Part shown: piece after piece, positions 1 through 11,961 of the stretch | How positions within the stretch are numbered: the first letter of the stretch is position 1 | Layout: the number at the start of each line of letters is the position of its first letter | Source: Capsicum annuum | Taxonomy: Eukaryota > Streptophyta > Magnoliopsida > Solanales > Solanaceae | Assembly: GCF_002878395.1 (NCBI RefSeq) | Contig: NC_061121.1 | Location: 50,252,766-50,316,765, forward strand | Length of the DNA stretch: 64,000 nucleotides | Reading direction: 5' to 3' | Position numbers and translations under genes: made by a program | Notes under the pieces: model-generated | Seen by the model: the letters and a program-made list of their open reading frames with translations, nothing else | What the model was told of the DNA's origin: nothing | Databases searched by the model: none

Positions 1-1365
1 TTTTTTCCCTTTTTTGGTTCTTTTCTTCTTTTTCTTTTTCTAGTTTTTCTTTTTTCTTTTTTTTCTTATTTTTATTTTTCATTTCTTTCTTTTTTTTTCT
101 CTATTTTCTATTTGCAACTTCTATTTCTCTTTATTGTTAATTTTATTTTTATGTTTTTTATTTTATTTTTTATTTTTATTTTGTATTTTTTGTATTATCG
201 ATAAATATGGTTATGTCAAGCACAAGTCATGGGTGATAACGAAATACCACAATCGCTTATTGTATTTATATTCATACTATTATTTATATTTTTGCATTCA
301 TTGATAAAATTGTATTTATAGTTTATAGTTTACGCTTGTATTTATATTTGTATTTTATAGTTCACATTTGTATTTGTATTTTGTAATTTGCACTTGTATT
401 TATATTTTAGAGTTAACACCATCATTTATAATTTTGCCTTTATTGATTCAATTGTATTTGTATTATAGTTAGCACATGTATTTGTATTTATATTTATAGT
501 TTAAATTGTATTTGTATTTTATAGTTCAGTCTTGTATTTGTATTTTATAGTTCCCGCCATTATTTATATTTTATAAATTTTTCACATGTATTTTAAAGAA
601 CTATTTCGTATTTATATTGTATAATTGACTGCATATTATATTTTTATTTTGTGATCTCATTTTGTTTGTATTTGTATTTGTATTCTATTTTCGTTGATGC
701 AATTGTATTTTTAAAAGAACTTTTTTTATTTGTATTTGTAAATTGACCACATATTATATTTGTATTTGTAATTTTACTTGTTTCATTTGTTTGAATTTGT
801 ATTTATAGTTGACAACATCATTTGTATTTTTAAATAATTGAAAAAAAATTATTTTTTCTTTCTACAAACACTTATATTTATATTTATTGATACGAATTGT
901 ATTTTATTAATTAATATTGAACAATACAATATAAGTGAATAAATTATAAAAACACAAATTTTAAATTATAGAAATACAAATGTTACATTTGTATCAAATG
1001 ATGTAGTTTATACAACTTGAACCATACACATACAAATGATTCTTATTTATATACAAATACAAATGATAAACTCGGCATACAAATACTAATGATACATTTG
1101 CATAGAATGACACATTTCTTATTTATATATTTTAGACTCAAGTAAATACAATTAATTCATATATTTATTTGTATACAGATATAAATGATAAATTGCATTC
1201 ACGACTGACTATTCAAATAAAAATAATAAATTTATTTAAAATAAATTTCAAATATATAGTATGATACTAATAATGATAAAATATGTAAAACATAAAATAT
1301 GATAACACAAAAAAAATAGAGGCAGGACAAAGAAAATACCAACAAAAGAAGAAAAAATGACTTGT
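1..1365. repeat. AT-rich foldback-type low-complexity repeat, copy 1
   Basis: The order is: a pyrimidine-only stretch (1-190), a unique-looking block with a 'cacaagtcatgggtgataac' core (203-252), a long degenerate array of TTTGTATT-like words (255-806), a 'gttgacaacatcatttg' block (about 807-855), then a less repetitive arm (880-1310) and a short purine-rich end. The same blocks recur at 34387-36950, partly inverted, so this is a dispersed family and not random simple sequence. The right edge abuts Athila integrase codons at about 1366, which suggests insertion into that element; the left edge is outside the window. No protein-coding content is evident. The family is not one I can name. Confidence 0.6.
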
Positions 1366-2256
1366 TCTATGAAATGCCCCTAAATAATATTCTTTGGATG
1401 GAGATTTTTGATGTGTCGGGGATAGTTTTTATGGGTCCATTTCCACCATCTTGTGGTAATCTGTATATTTTGATGGTAGTAGATTATGTGTCCAAGTGGG
1501 TAGAGGCTACAACTCTCCCCACTAATGATGCATGAGTGGTGATGAAGTTTTTCAAGAAGAATATATTCTTTTTTTTGGCATACCCAGGGTGATAATTAGT
1601 GATGACGGGACTCACTTTATGAACCATTGGTTTAAGAACCTGCTAGAAAAATATGGGGTTAGTCATAAAGTGGCCATACCATATCGTCTACAGACAAGTG
1701 GCCAAGTGAAGGTACCAACTGTGAGATTAAGTAGATTCTATAGAAAATAGTAAATGGTCAGTACAAAAATTGGTTAGAAAACTGGATGATGCACTATGGG
1801 CGTATAGGACAACCTATAAAATGCCTATTGGGACTGCTCCTTATCGATTAGTGTATGGAAAACTATGTCACATGCCTGCGGATCTTGAGCATTAGGCTTA
1901 TTGGGCAGTGAAAAAAGTAAATCTTGATCCAGAGATTTGGGGGAAGAAAAGGATGCTTAAATTGTTTGAGCTAGATGAGTTTCTCCTGCATGCATATGGG
2001 AATGCAAAATTGTACAAAGAAAAGACCAAGAGATGGCATGATAGGCATATTCTAACTCGAGTCTTTGAGCCCGGCTAGAAAGTTTTGTTGTTCGACTCTA
2101 GACTGGAACTTTTCCCAAATAAGATGAGGTCCAAGTGGTCTAGATCATTTAAAGTAGTGAGAATGACCCCTCACAGGGCTGTTGAGCTTTGGCGAAAAGA
2201 AAAAAGTACTATATTTCTGGTGAATGGAAAAAGGGTCAAGCACTATTAGTCAAAAA
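1366..2256 (+). pseudogene. Athila-like Ty3/gypsy integrase fragment
   Basis: Integrase catalytic core and C-terminal part of an Athila-type gypsy polyprotein. Recognisable words in order are [61 protein letters not shown] and KLYKEKTKRWHD, ending near VNGKRVKHY. It is dead: an in-frame TGA at about 1532, a frame change in a T run near 1570, a TAG in place of Lys/Gln near 1750 and further stops downstream. Two of the three DDE acids also look lost: the position normally Asp before FMGPF reads Val, and the Glu after GQV reads Lys. The N-terminal zinc domain is missing because the foldback repeat replaces everything left of about 1366. Confidence 0.8.
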
Positions 2257-2289
2257 GCACTATTAGTCAGATCATAAGGATATATAGAA

Positions 2290-2811
2290 GATGTTTATCA
2301 CATTATCAAATGAATGAAGTGATTAGGGAAAGACTTAAGACTGCTCAAAGTCGTGATAAGTCTTATGCGGATGTGAGGTAAAGGGAATTGGAATTCAAAG
2401 TAAATGATTCGGTATTGCTAAATGTGTCTTCTATAAAAAGTGTCATGAGATTTAGGAATAAGGGAAAGATCAGTCCTCATTACATTGGTCCATACAAGAT
2501 TTTAAAGAGAACTAGGAGCATTGCTTATAAATTGAACTTGCCTGCAAGTTTGGGTTCTATTCATCTAGTGTATGGGTGATCCTTATTTGATAGTGCTTGT
2601 TGAGAATGTTGGTTTTAGGGATTCCTTGTCTTATGAGAAAGTCCCGATTAAGAAATTGGATAGGTAGGTTCATAGATTAAGGACCAATGATGTAGCTTCA
2701 ATGAAGGTCCTTTGGAGAAACCAAAAGGTAGAAGAGGCTACATAGGAAGCTGAGGAAGATATGAAGGCTAAATATCCATTATTGTTCCCCAGGTTGGATA
2801 AAAGCGCTTAA
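2290..2811 (+). pseudogene. Chromovirus (Ty3/gypsy) integrase C-terminus
   Basis: Tail of a chromovirus-type polyprotein. It reads, with a few stops, through KTAQSRDKSYADVR, FKVNDSVLLNVS, MRFRNKGKISPHYIGPYKIL, SLSYEKVPI, RLRTNDVASMKVLW and EEAT.EAEEDMKAKYP, ending at TAA 2809-2811. These are the usual end-of-integrase and chromodomain-like words of Tekay/Del-type elements. A TAA (2381) and a TGA at about 2577 break it. It directly precedes a polypurine tract and a 3' LTR, so it belongs with 2947-4950. Its own reverse transcriptase and 5' part are absent; Athila sequence lies immediately upstream. Confidence 0.8.
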
Positions 2812-2927
2812 GATATGAGTTTCAATTTTCTTTTGTCATTTTTCGAGCTTATCTTTTAATTCTGATGCATTCTTGCTATTCTAGTGCTAAAAGTATCCTA
2901 ACTCATCATTCTAGGACGAATGATCAT

Positions 2928-2942
2928 GGGGGGGGGGGGGGG
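2928..2942 (+). other. Polypurine tract, pure G15 run
   Basis: A run of 15 G sits four bases before the TGTAAG start of the LTR at 2947. That is where a retrotransposon plus-strand primer is expected. Other chromoviruses in this window have mixed A/G tracts, so the homopolymer is probably a slipped derivative. Confidence 0.7.
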
Positions 2943-2946
2943 ATAA

Positions 2947-4950
2947 TGTAAGAACCTTAAAATTTTGGTCAATTTATTTTTGACCTTTTCGTATCTGTAA
3001 TATCAATTTTTGACTTAAATTGTGTTTAGGGATGTTAAAAGGGTAATCCGAGAAAGTTTCAAAATTTTCAAAAAGGGTTCGGGGATATTTTGGGATCCCA
3101 AGTTAGTAAGGGTCCACAATATTAATGTGTCATAGAGGTTAACCTCCATATTTTCTCTATGTGATGGAGGCTATCCTCCGCGATATTGGCGTGGCATGGA
3201 GGATAGTCTCTGCGATATTGGCATTCCACACCAAGCCATAAATTTCATGTAGTTTTTAATTTTCTCACTTGAGGTGAAAGGCTTTTAGGTCTTTTCAGCC
3301 TTGCACATTCCTTAAACATAAAATAAGCTTATTTCCTTTAGTTTTCAAATATCAAATTACTCTCTTTCACTCTCAAGCTTAAAACCCAAGAAAAGCTCAA
3401 GGGTTTCACAGAGAATTCATTATCTGAGCTCCAAGCTTCAAATTGATTACAAATTTTTGTGTGTTTTAGACATGTATCTCTTTCCCAAACATTAATTTTA
3501 CATTATAGCATTGATTTGCTGGATTTTCATATGATTTAACTATGGGTTTTGAATATGGGTTGAGAGGTATGGAATGGTTATTACATGAATTGAATCCCTA
3601 TGATTTTGAATTGATTGTTTATGTGTTATTCTCATGATTTTAAACTAAATGGATGCATGGGTGTGGGAATTGGAATGGGGAACATGGGTTTCCCAAAATT
3701 TTATGTTCCAATGGTTTGGAATTGTCTTTAACCTCAACCCAACTTGTGAAATTGGTTTAAAACATGGATATATACACAAATTAGTTCACTTTTTAAACCT
3801 TGCATTGTATAAAAGGTTAATGGAACATAAATTATTTTTAAAAAGCCTCGGAGGCCATGGATTAATTTATAATTATATTTTGGGTGTCAAATGGGGGTTG
3901 TGGATTCCCCTCTACTTAGATGGTAGGATGGGGGTCATGGATTCTCTCATCTTACACGGATTAGCTTGTAAGCCTAATTGGTATGACGATACCAAACTAT
4001 TAATGGCTTGATAAATGACTCCTTCATTAAATGGATGGTTTTATGTGCAAGTGTTTTAATTGGGCTTAAAGAGGGTTGTATAGCTTGCCATAGAAGGTGG
4101 AGGTCCTGGGAGGACCGATATTGAAAACCATATTTGCCTGCATATGGGTCTTCATAGTCGTGTGCATAGTTCACACCTGATATATAAGTACCCTGTATTA
4201 GCGTAAGGTCATGGATTCCCTAGCTTTTCCTTGGAGTTTTCTGGTTCGTGCAGATAACACGAACTAAGGCCCTTCTGGTGAGGGGAGCCAGACGCATATA
4301 GCCCGTAGATATTTATTTTAGAATGGTTAGAGCTACACCGTCAAGGTTAATAACTTCAAAATCTCATGCTTAAACCTTGTTCCCTATCCCAGCATATTAT
4401 ATCTATATATGTATATAAATATGTTCATTATGATTTTGACTAATTTTTAGACATAACATTATGTTATCATATCTCCCGAGTTACAAGCTAGAGCTTACCC
4501 TTCTAACCGTCTAAAGAAGCTACATTGTTTCATAATGTAATGTACAAATACACTTCTTTTACCCCTGTGTAATGTTATGTGGATTAGCACATGCATCGAG
4601 TAATTGTGAAGTGGTGAGCCTCCATCCTTCGGAAGGCCTTATCTTTTCCAGATTCTTTAATATTAACTCAATATTTTTGGATTCTTTTTGTCATGGTTAG
4701 GGGCTTGTCCCGACTTGTTTGGTATTTCGATTTTAGAGGCCATTATGGAAAAATGTGGGTTGGTTGGTTATTATTTTGACTCTTAGTTTCATTGAGTCAT
4801 CTATCTATCTCCTTATTACTGTTTACTTGGCTTCCACATTATTTATTATGACTATTATTATGCTCTTAAGGTTGGGTTCAGGGGGTGGTCTCCGGTCTTT
4901 GGTGGACTTGAGATACTCGTCATGGCCAGACCCTGGTTTGGGTCATGACA
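2947..4950 (+). mobile_element. 3' LTR of a chromovirus (2.0 kb)
   Basis: Starts TGTAAG after the polypurine tract and ends GGTCATGACA at 4950. The last approximately 50 bases closely match the end of the LTR at 55901-58038 (ggtggtctc, gacttgagatac, gtcatggc, ccctggttt, catgaca), so both belong to one family. Within it, a repeated 'ggaggctatcctccgcgatattggcg'-type block (3130-3232, given here only in outline) lies upstream of an AT-rich TATA-like stretch near 3310. Short open frames inside the LTR (for example 3649-4011 and 4755-4976) have no recognisable domain and are taken as chance. No matching 5' LTR is in the window, so this element is truncated. Confidence 0.8.
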
Positions 4951-4954
4951 CTTT

Positions 4955-6144
4955 ACACTTTCCACATTGGTTTTAGCGCTTTCAACTTGTTATTCTAAGA
5001 TTTTCCTTCATCCTTAGCAGAAACTTTGTGAGTCACCTTCCTCAGTTCTAACTCTTTTAATTGTAGACACACTGTGAGTAGACACTACCATCACTTACTT
5101 AGGATTTGGATCAGTATCTCTCGGTAAACCTCTCTGAGGTCTAGTATTCTGTGCTCCTGAAAGTTGACCCAACTAAACCTCTAGTGTCTTAATTTTCTAA
5201 CTGCTAATTATTTATATTGGTTTCCATCTGTACTTTAGTAGCCATAATTTGTTTCACCATCTCATCGTCATCGCTTGATTGAGTATTTGCCTGACTACCC
5301 CGAGTTTGTTGCTGCTGATTCTGATTTCTTGACCCTCGATAATGATTTTCATTTTGCCCCTGATTTCTACCTTATGAGAAGTTGGGGTGATTCCGCCAAT
5401 TAGTATTATAAGTATTGCCAAAATTTTTATTCCCCTGATGTTGTGCATTAGCCACATAATTAATAGATTTTGTATTTACTACACAAGCATCTGCTACATG
5501 GTCACTACTACTGCTACTTCTTACCAAGTATGAGTTTGATGTACTATATTTGCTATCGTTGGTGTGTGCTCCAAACTCAAATTGCTGAACTGGGTATTCA
5601 TCTGATATTGTACCAAAGCAATTTGCACTGCTATAGCCATCAACTAGTTAACTTCTAGCATACCTACAACTTTTTTTGAAGTCCTCCTCGATATATCTAC
5701 ATTTCACTTGGGATTTCCCTGTTGAAATCTGATTCAGCAGTGTGTATAGCTCATTATAAGTCTTTTTCAATGTTTGTCCGCCTACCGTTGAATCTAGGAG
5801 AATATTAATAGTTGGATGGAGACCTTCAGTAAAAGTATGCATCAACACTTCATTGGTCTGATGATGGTGAGGACAATTACAGAGCATAGACTTACATCTT
5901 TTCCATGCTTGGTATAGATTCTCTCCATCTTTCTGCCTGAAACTCAGAATTTCACTTCTCATCCGTGAGATCTTTCCAGATGGAAAGAACCAAATAAGAA
6001 ATTTTCAGGCTAAGTTATCCCAAAAAGTGATGGAATTCGGTGGCTCTACCTTCAACCACCTCTTTGCTTCCCCCAATATAGAAAATGGGAAGAAAGTAAG
6101 TCTAAGATAGTCGGTAGATACTCAAGTGGGAATGTATGTATCAA
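4955..6144 (-). pseudogene. Athila-like gag remnant
   Basis: Read on the minus strand from about 6144 downward. It shows YLRLTFFPFS, GEAKRWL, SITFWDNLA, RSEILSFRQKDGENLYQAWK, CPHH, FTEGLHPTINILLDSTVGG and YELYTLLNQIS, then an Asn/Gln-rich stretch (NFGNTYNTNWRNHPNFS, NQGQNENHYRG) and LGQLSGAQNTRP with GLPRDTDPNPK. This is the usual course of an Athila gag. Stops and frame changes occur throughout. Its N-terminal side ends at the CACTA edge (about 6145), and its leader, primer site and LTR reappear beyond that transposon (22492 onward). The left end is cut by the chromovirus LTR at 4950. Confidence 0.75.
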
Positions 6145-9100
6145 CTGGTTTTTAGTGGCGACAATGAGTGGTGAGTCATTTTGTTGTTGTAGAAATATCA
6201 TATTTAGTGGTGACAATTATTATTGATTCAATACATCATATTTTAGAGTCGGATAATTTTTGTCGTCTGTAATAGGTGTCACTATACTATAAATTTCAGT
6301 TCCCGCTAATAATAAAATTTTGGCTCCATTTTTATAGTGACTGCTAATAAAATGTCGCCTCTGAATTATTTATGTGGCGACGACGTCTCCACTAAAAGAA
6401 ATTTACTTTATTTTTTAAAATTATAATAATGAGAAATTTCTAGTAGGTAGTATATAAGTAAATTTTTAGACAATTAAAAAGGAAACAAAATATCAATTGC
6501 TCTTCCATCATCTTGCTCAAGTTCAAGCGTTGCTCAACCATTTCATCATCTTTGCTAAAAATATTATACCATTTCATCATCTTTCTCAACCAAAATCTCA
6601 AATCCATTGAAGAAACAAAAATTTCTAAATGGGTTAGCTGAAATTTGTTAGGTTTGTTGGTTAAAACTTTGCTCAAATCTCAAATTTCCTATATCGGTTT
6701 GCTCAATTTGTTAACTGAAATGCCTAAAAATTTCCTCTTTGCTGAAATAGGGTTTTCTAAAGTTATTGCTCTACTAGTTATTTGCAACAAATCGATTTGT
6801 GGGTGCATGCATTTTTTATTTTCACATGCAAGTTTATTAACTCAAATATTTTGCTGGACTAGGATATCTCGTTGCTAGAAATTTTTATTTTTTCTCAAAT
6901 AAGGTTCTCTAAGTTTATGCTCCATAAGGTATGCGGTCAAAACCCTTTTTGGTATATATATAATTTTGTAGATTGCATGTGCAATTTCTTTAATCAATTT
7001 GAAGATCTGTAGGAACAAAATTCTGTAAGGTCGAAGGACGAAGGAATAGACTTCAAAATTCATGAGCTTATAGAGCCAAAGGTACAATTTATGTTTCTCT
7101 CTAATTTTTTTCTTATATTTTGTTAATTTTTGGTCTTAAAAATTGTCTCTGAGTTATCGTTATCTTTATTTCGGTAAGATGAAAGTTCAGTTTTGAATTT
7201 GTAGACCTTTTGGTATTGTTATTGTGATTTCACGTTTGTAGATCAGGTATGTTGAATCAATAATTAGTGTAGAGAAAAGTATTTTTTTAATGTTTAATGG
7301 GTGACTAGGCTTGCAGTACATGGATGAGGAGAAAAAAACTGGTGTGACAATTAGTGTAGTCAATGAGGATATCAATGTTGTAGTTAGAGTTACATCGGAA
7401 GCCATAGAAGTTCTAGTCTCAGGGATCGTGCCCCCAATGTGGGATTTGTGTTATCTCAGTCCACCCAGTTTCATAGTCTTTGTTATAAATGAGTAATCTT
7501 GACTGTATGTACAAAGGAGTCGAGATACAATTGCTATAGAGTTAAGTATGAATTATCCTGATGTAAATACTCTGTAAGATTAAAGCTAACCTTTACTGGA
7601 ACACTTGTAGAGGTCACTAGGTTGACCATTGAAGGTGTAAGCATCTGGTACATTGGGAGCTGCTCCTTTTCTCATATCTTGTCTTATAACATCGATACGA
7701 TTTTCATCCATAATAATGTCTTCATTCTCTTACTTTATTTTCCTCAGTATACCCGAGTCTCAAATTTTTTCTGGGGTTGTCCATGGTGTAATGATAGCGC
7801 ATCTGGCTCCAGATCAGAAGGTTGTGCTGTGTGTTCGGTTGATCATTTACGGTGTCTTTGTATGATTGAAAATACCTTTTCTGAATATAATAAGTATTTA
7901 GTTATCAATGAGGATAACAAGTGACGAGATCTTTATAAATCACCTGAAAATGGGTTGTGATGATGAATGTTTCTTTATGGTCAATCTAAATTACTGTATG
8001 GAGAAATCTTACCCGTGTCTTGGAGGGGAGACCTAGTATAGCATTCATTTGCAAACATTGTCTACAACCATGACATGTTGGTTTCTTTCTCTTTCATGTG
8101 CATAAGAAAGCAAAATTTGAGCCTTGAATTTTCCAAGGATGATGAACATGCCTCCTCATTATCTAAGGATGATAGATCCGTATTAATAGCTTCACGAATT
8201 TTAGACATATGACTAAAAAAATGGAGGGGAAGGATGCCGGTGTTCAATTAGAAAATTAATTAACAGAAGAAAATATAGGTACTGTTGGGAGTTGACTTTA
8301 CAGGTTGTGTGCTTGAAAGTGAATTTTGCAGACCAAATAGTATTTTAATAATATTCTTTAAGAGTTAATTATCATGTTGAGAGGCCTGGCGATGTGTTTG
8401 TCATTATACTCTATTTGTCAGAGGCTGCATTGGCAAAGCAACAACATAACTATATAACAATGGAATAAAAAGAAAATGATAGGGCTGGGCTATGATGATT
8501 GATCGTTATTGAGAATATGAAACCTCGAATTATTGTTTTAGGCCTGTATCTTGGTGGGGCAACCCTTATTATCGGGTTTTCAGCCATGGTAGTGTCAGAG
8601 AACTCATTGCCTGAGCTAATCACTTATCTGAGCCTCAAGTCTTTTTGATATGACTGAATACATTGACGGCCCCTCAAACTTGCTGATAATTTTTTTAGAG
8701 GATCTACAGATCATGACTCTAGGTTTAGTTAAGGTTGAGGCAGTTGCCTTTGGTTCAAAGGTTTGGGGAATGATCCCTGAGACTATAACTTCTATGGCTT
8801 CTGGTAACTCTAACTACAACACTGATATCCTCATTCACTATGCTAATTGTCATACCAGTATTTTTCCTCCTCATCCTTGTACTGCTGGCCTAATCACTAC
8901 ACTAATTTGCTCGTACTATTCAAAATGCTAATGGGTGCATATTTGATTCTCCAAAAATATTATAATCTTAGAGAATCCGACATGGGTGTGGCATCACAAG
9001 TGAAGAATCTGCACAACATAGAATACCCAAGGTTAAAATCAATGATTTGGTTTTTTATTTTGTTGGTCTTAAACTATTTGTTCCCTTGCTGTAATATTAA

Positions 9101-9638
9101 TGCCGTGCAGTTATATTTGCAGATATGTTGTTCTGAGTCATTCTTTTAGGATAGTAGTGAGTTTATTTTATCCTTTGCATCAAAAGTTAAACCCTGACAA
9201 TAGGATGTTGGCCCTTCCCCCATAGCATGACAAACAGAAGCCACATTTGTAGGCTTCTTATTCTTAAAATTGGGAGGATAACAAACAAGTTTTCAATAGT
9301 TATCTTTGAGATGAGTCTTAACTTTGCAGTAGTCACATTGTAAACTATGATAGAAATTGATACAACTTCTTCATATTATACCCTAATTCTTTTGGTGTAA
9401 GTTTTTTTTACCCTGCACCTGCGTATTGGAAACTATAATAATTGAAAATCACATTGTATACTCATTTTTTAGTTTGTCCAGAACATTACATTTGTGATAA
9501 TTTTCTGTTAATTTGATTATGGATTTGGAGTTTGTTGTGATATTTACAATACACTTCGATTTTGTTTTTATTTGGATTGTTGTCATACTTGTATATTTAA
9601 TTAATAAATTGATTTTTGTAATTATTGAAAAGATAGGA
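6145..9638 (+). other. CACTA 5' region without recognisable transposase
   Basis: Starts with subterminal repeats of the type gtggcgac/gtggtgac (6146-6390). The rest, to about 9638, contains only short open frames on either strand (for example 7311-7496, 7622-7924 and 8650-8931) in which I recognise no domain. In full-length CACTA elements this part may hold promoter, leader, introns or a second TnpA-like gene. Nothing here lets me choose between these, so no gene is called. Confidence 0.4.
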
Positions 9639-11860
9639 ATGGATAGTTGGATATCACGAATAGAGTTTACCAAAGATGTAGAGATAGAGTAGATAACTTT
9701 CTTAATTGGGCTTTCAATCAATCTGGGGTGAGCACTATTATTCAATGTCCTTGTATGGAGTGTAGGAACACTGTGTTTAAGCTGAGAATTGATGTAAGAC
9801 TACATTTGTTGAATAAGGGCTTCTGGATTCTTATAGAGTGTGGGATTATCATGGAAAAGTGTTGATTAGCGGTGAAAATTCTTTTCCTATTGGTAATGAT
9901 GAAGTAGAAGATGATGAAATTAAAAAGGACGATGTTATTGAAATGATTCATGATGCTTGTGGATATATAAATTTATGGGATAATAGTAATTCTCAGGAGG
10001 GAAATGAAGAGCCAAATGTGCATGCAACAAAGTTTTACAGATTTCCAAAAGATACTTAGATAGACCTTATCCTGGTTGCACAAAAGTCTCAAAATTGTCC
10101 TTTGTTCTTAAATTACTCCATTTGAAGTGCCTTAGCCATTGGAGCAACAAATAGATGGATAAGATGTTGAACTTTTAAAAGAGGTTCTCCCTGAGGGGTC
10201 ATTTGTACCCAAGTCTTTCTATGAAGCAAAAAAAGTTCTTTTCGATCTCGGCTTGGGGTACACCAAAGTAGTATTAGTAGTAGTAAGAATGATTATATAT
10301 TATATTGGCGTGATTATTTCAATGTCCAATAATATGCCAAGTATAGTGAATCTGGATGGAAGTCAGAAGAACATAAAGGAAAGAAAGTGGCTCATAAAGT
10401 ATTGCGATATTTTCCAATTAAACCAAGGCTTCAACGATTGTACATGGCAAAAGAGACGGTAAAAAAGATGAGGTGGCGCAAGGAGGAAAATATTAATGAT
10501 GGTGTCATGTGACATTCATCCAACTCAATTGCTTGGAAATCTTTTGATGAGCGTTATCCTACCTTTTCAGTTGACTTAAGAAATGTTTGATTAGGTTTAA
10601 CAAGTGACGGGTTTCAACCTAATAGGAATATGAGTTCCAATTTATAGTATTTGGCCCGTCGTGCTAGCTACATATAATTTTCCACCATAGGATTGCATGA
10701 AAAGTCCATATTTCATTATGACTTCTTATTTTGGGCCCTAAGTGTCCAGGAAATGATATTGATGTATACTTACAACCAATGATTGAAGAGTTAAATCAAT
10801 TATGGAAAGGGGTGGAGACTTATGATACACACTCAAAATCTAGTTTTCTTATGTGTGTTGCTCTCCTGTGGATGATTAATGACTTTCCTGCATATGGTAA
10901 CCTTTCAGGATGGTCAATCAAAGGCAAGCTTGCATGCCCTTGTTGCCACAAAGATACACATTTGATTTCTTTACGTAATAAGTTATGTTATATGGGTCAT
11001 CGTCGTTTTCTTCCTATGAACCATCCATGGTGTAGAAATCAAGTTTTATTTGATGGAAAAGTGCAAATAGGGGCTGCGCCTATTCTTTTAATAGGTGTTG
11101 AAACACTTGTGCAATTACAAACTTTGGGCAATGAGACTTTTGGTAAAGGCCAAAAGAGAAAGCATAATGTTTCTAATGATGATTATAATTGGAGGAAGAA
11201 ATATATCTTTTTTAAATTGCCTTATTAGGATGGTCTTGACCTACGACATAACCTTGATCCAATGCACATAGAAAGAAATATGTTTGAAAGTTTTTTTTCA
11301 ACTATGATGAGTATGGTTGGAAAAACAAAAGGCACATTGAAAAATAGATATGATTTGATGGACCTTGGAATTAGGCAAAGTTTGCATCCAATTGAGGATG
11401 GAGATAATATTTTGTTACCGGTGGCATTCTATGCTTTGTCCCCTAAAGAGAAGTTACAGTTATGCTATTTCTTACCTAATTTGAAGGTTCTGAATGCCGT
11501 TTCATCAAATATTTGTAGGTGCTTTAATGTGTATGAGAAAAATATACATGGATTGAAGTGTCATGATCATCATGTATTATTTCAAGATATTTTACCAGTA
11601 GCTATATGTGGTTTATTTTCTAAGGAAATTTGTGAGCAAATTATATCGTTAGGCAAATTTTTCAAGAATCTATACTCTAAATGCCTGAGAATTGAGGATC
11701 TTGACATCCTAGAGTCTGAAATTCATATCATATTGTACAAACTTCAAATGGTTTTTCTTCCAACATTCTTTGATGTCATGATTCATTTGCCAATTCACTT
11801 GACAAGAGAGGCAAAACTTGGTGGACCCGTTCAATATAGAAACATGTACCCTTTTGAGAT
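9639..11860 (+). pseudogene. CACTA TNP2-type transposase, main part
   Basis: Cut-and-paste transposase of the En/Spm (CACTA) superfamily. In order: RVYQRCRDRVDNFLNWAF, CPCMECRN, HLLNKGF; HDACGYINLW; FYRFPKD, PGCTKVSKLSFVLKLLHLK, LPEGSFVPKSFYEAKK, LGLGY; RYFPIKPRLQRLYM, MRWRKEENINDGVM, FDERYPTFSVDLRNV, GLTSDGFQPN; then GPKCPGNDIDVYLQPMIEEL, LLWMINDFPAYGNLSGWS, KLACPCCHKDT, YMGHRRFLP, LDPMHIERN and REAKLGGPVQYRNMYPFE. Frameshifts occur before 10731. A Trp-to-TAG nonsense change (11226-11228) separates two otherwise in-frame halves. The frame continues through an intron at 11861-11943 and then across element A. Confidence 0.85.
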
Positions 11861-11943
11861 GTATTGTCTCATTCTAAAATTAAATGTCAATATATTTAAA
11901 ATGTCATATTCTATAATTATTTAAATGACAATTCTTTATATAG
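11861..11943 (+). other. Predicted intron 1 of the CACTA transposase
   Basis: An 83-base GT...AG interval. The 5' side ends in codons for PFE plus 'at' and the 3' side resumes 'gtatttgcg', so splicing restores the conserved PFE-M-YLR order found in this transposase family. Element A inserted 18 bases into the following exon. Confidence 0.65.
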
Positions 11944-11961
11944 GTATTTGCGATAACTTAA

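Noticed and set aside
3649..4976. Open frames in the 3' LTR (120 and 73 codons)
   Set aside because: They lie wholly within an LTR defined by borders and homology, and show no known domain.
6388..6400. cactaaaagaaat, a 12/13 match to the CACTA terminus, as the transposon start
   Set aside because: The subterminal gtggcgac repeats lie to its left, outside such an element, so the true edge is more likely near 6145.
7187..9149. Open frames in the CACTA 5' region as possible genes
   Set aside because: All are under 105 codons, overlap on both strands, and show no recognisable motif; kept as unassigned.
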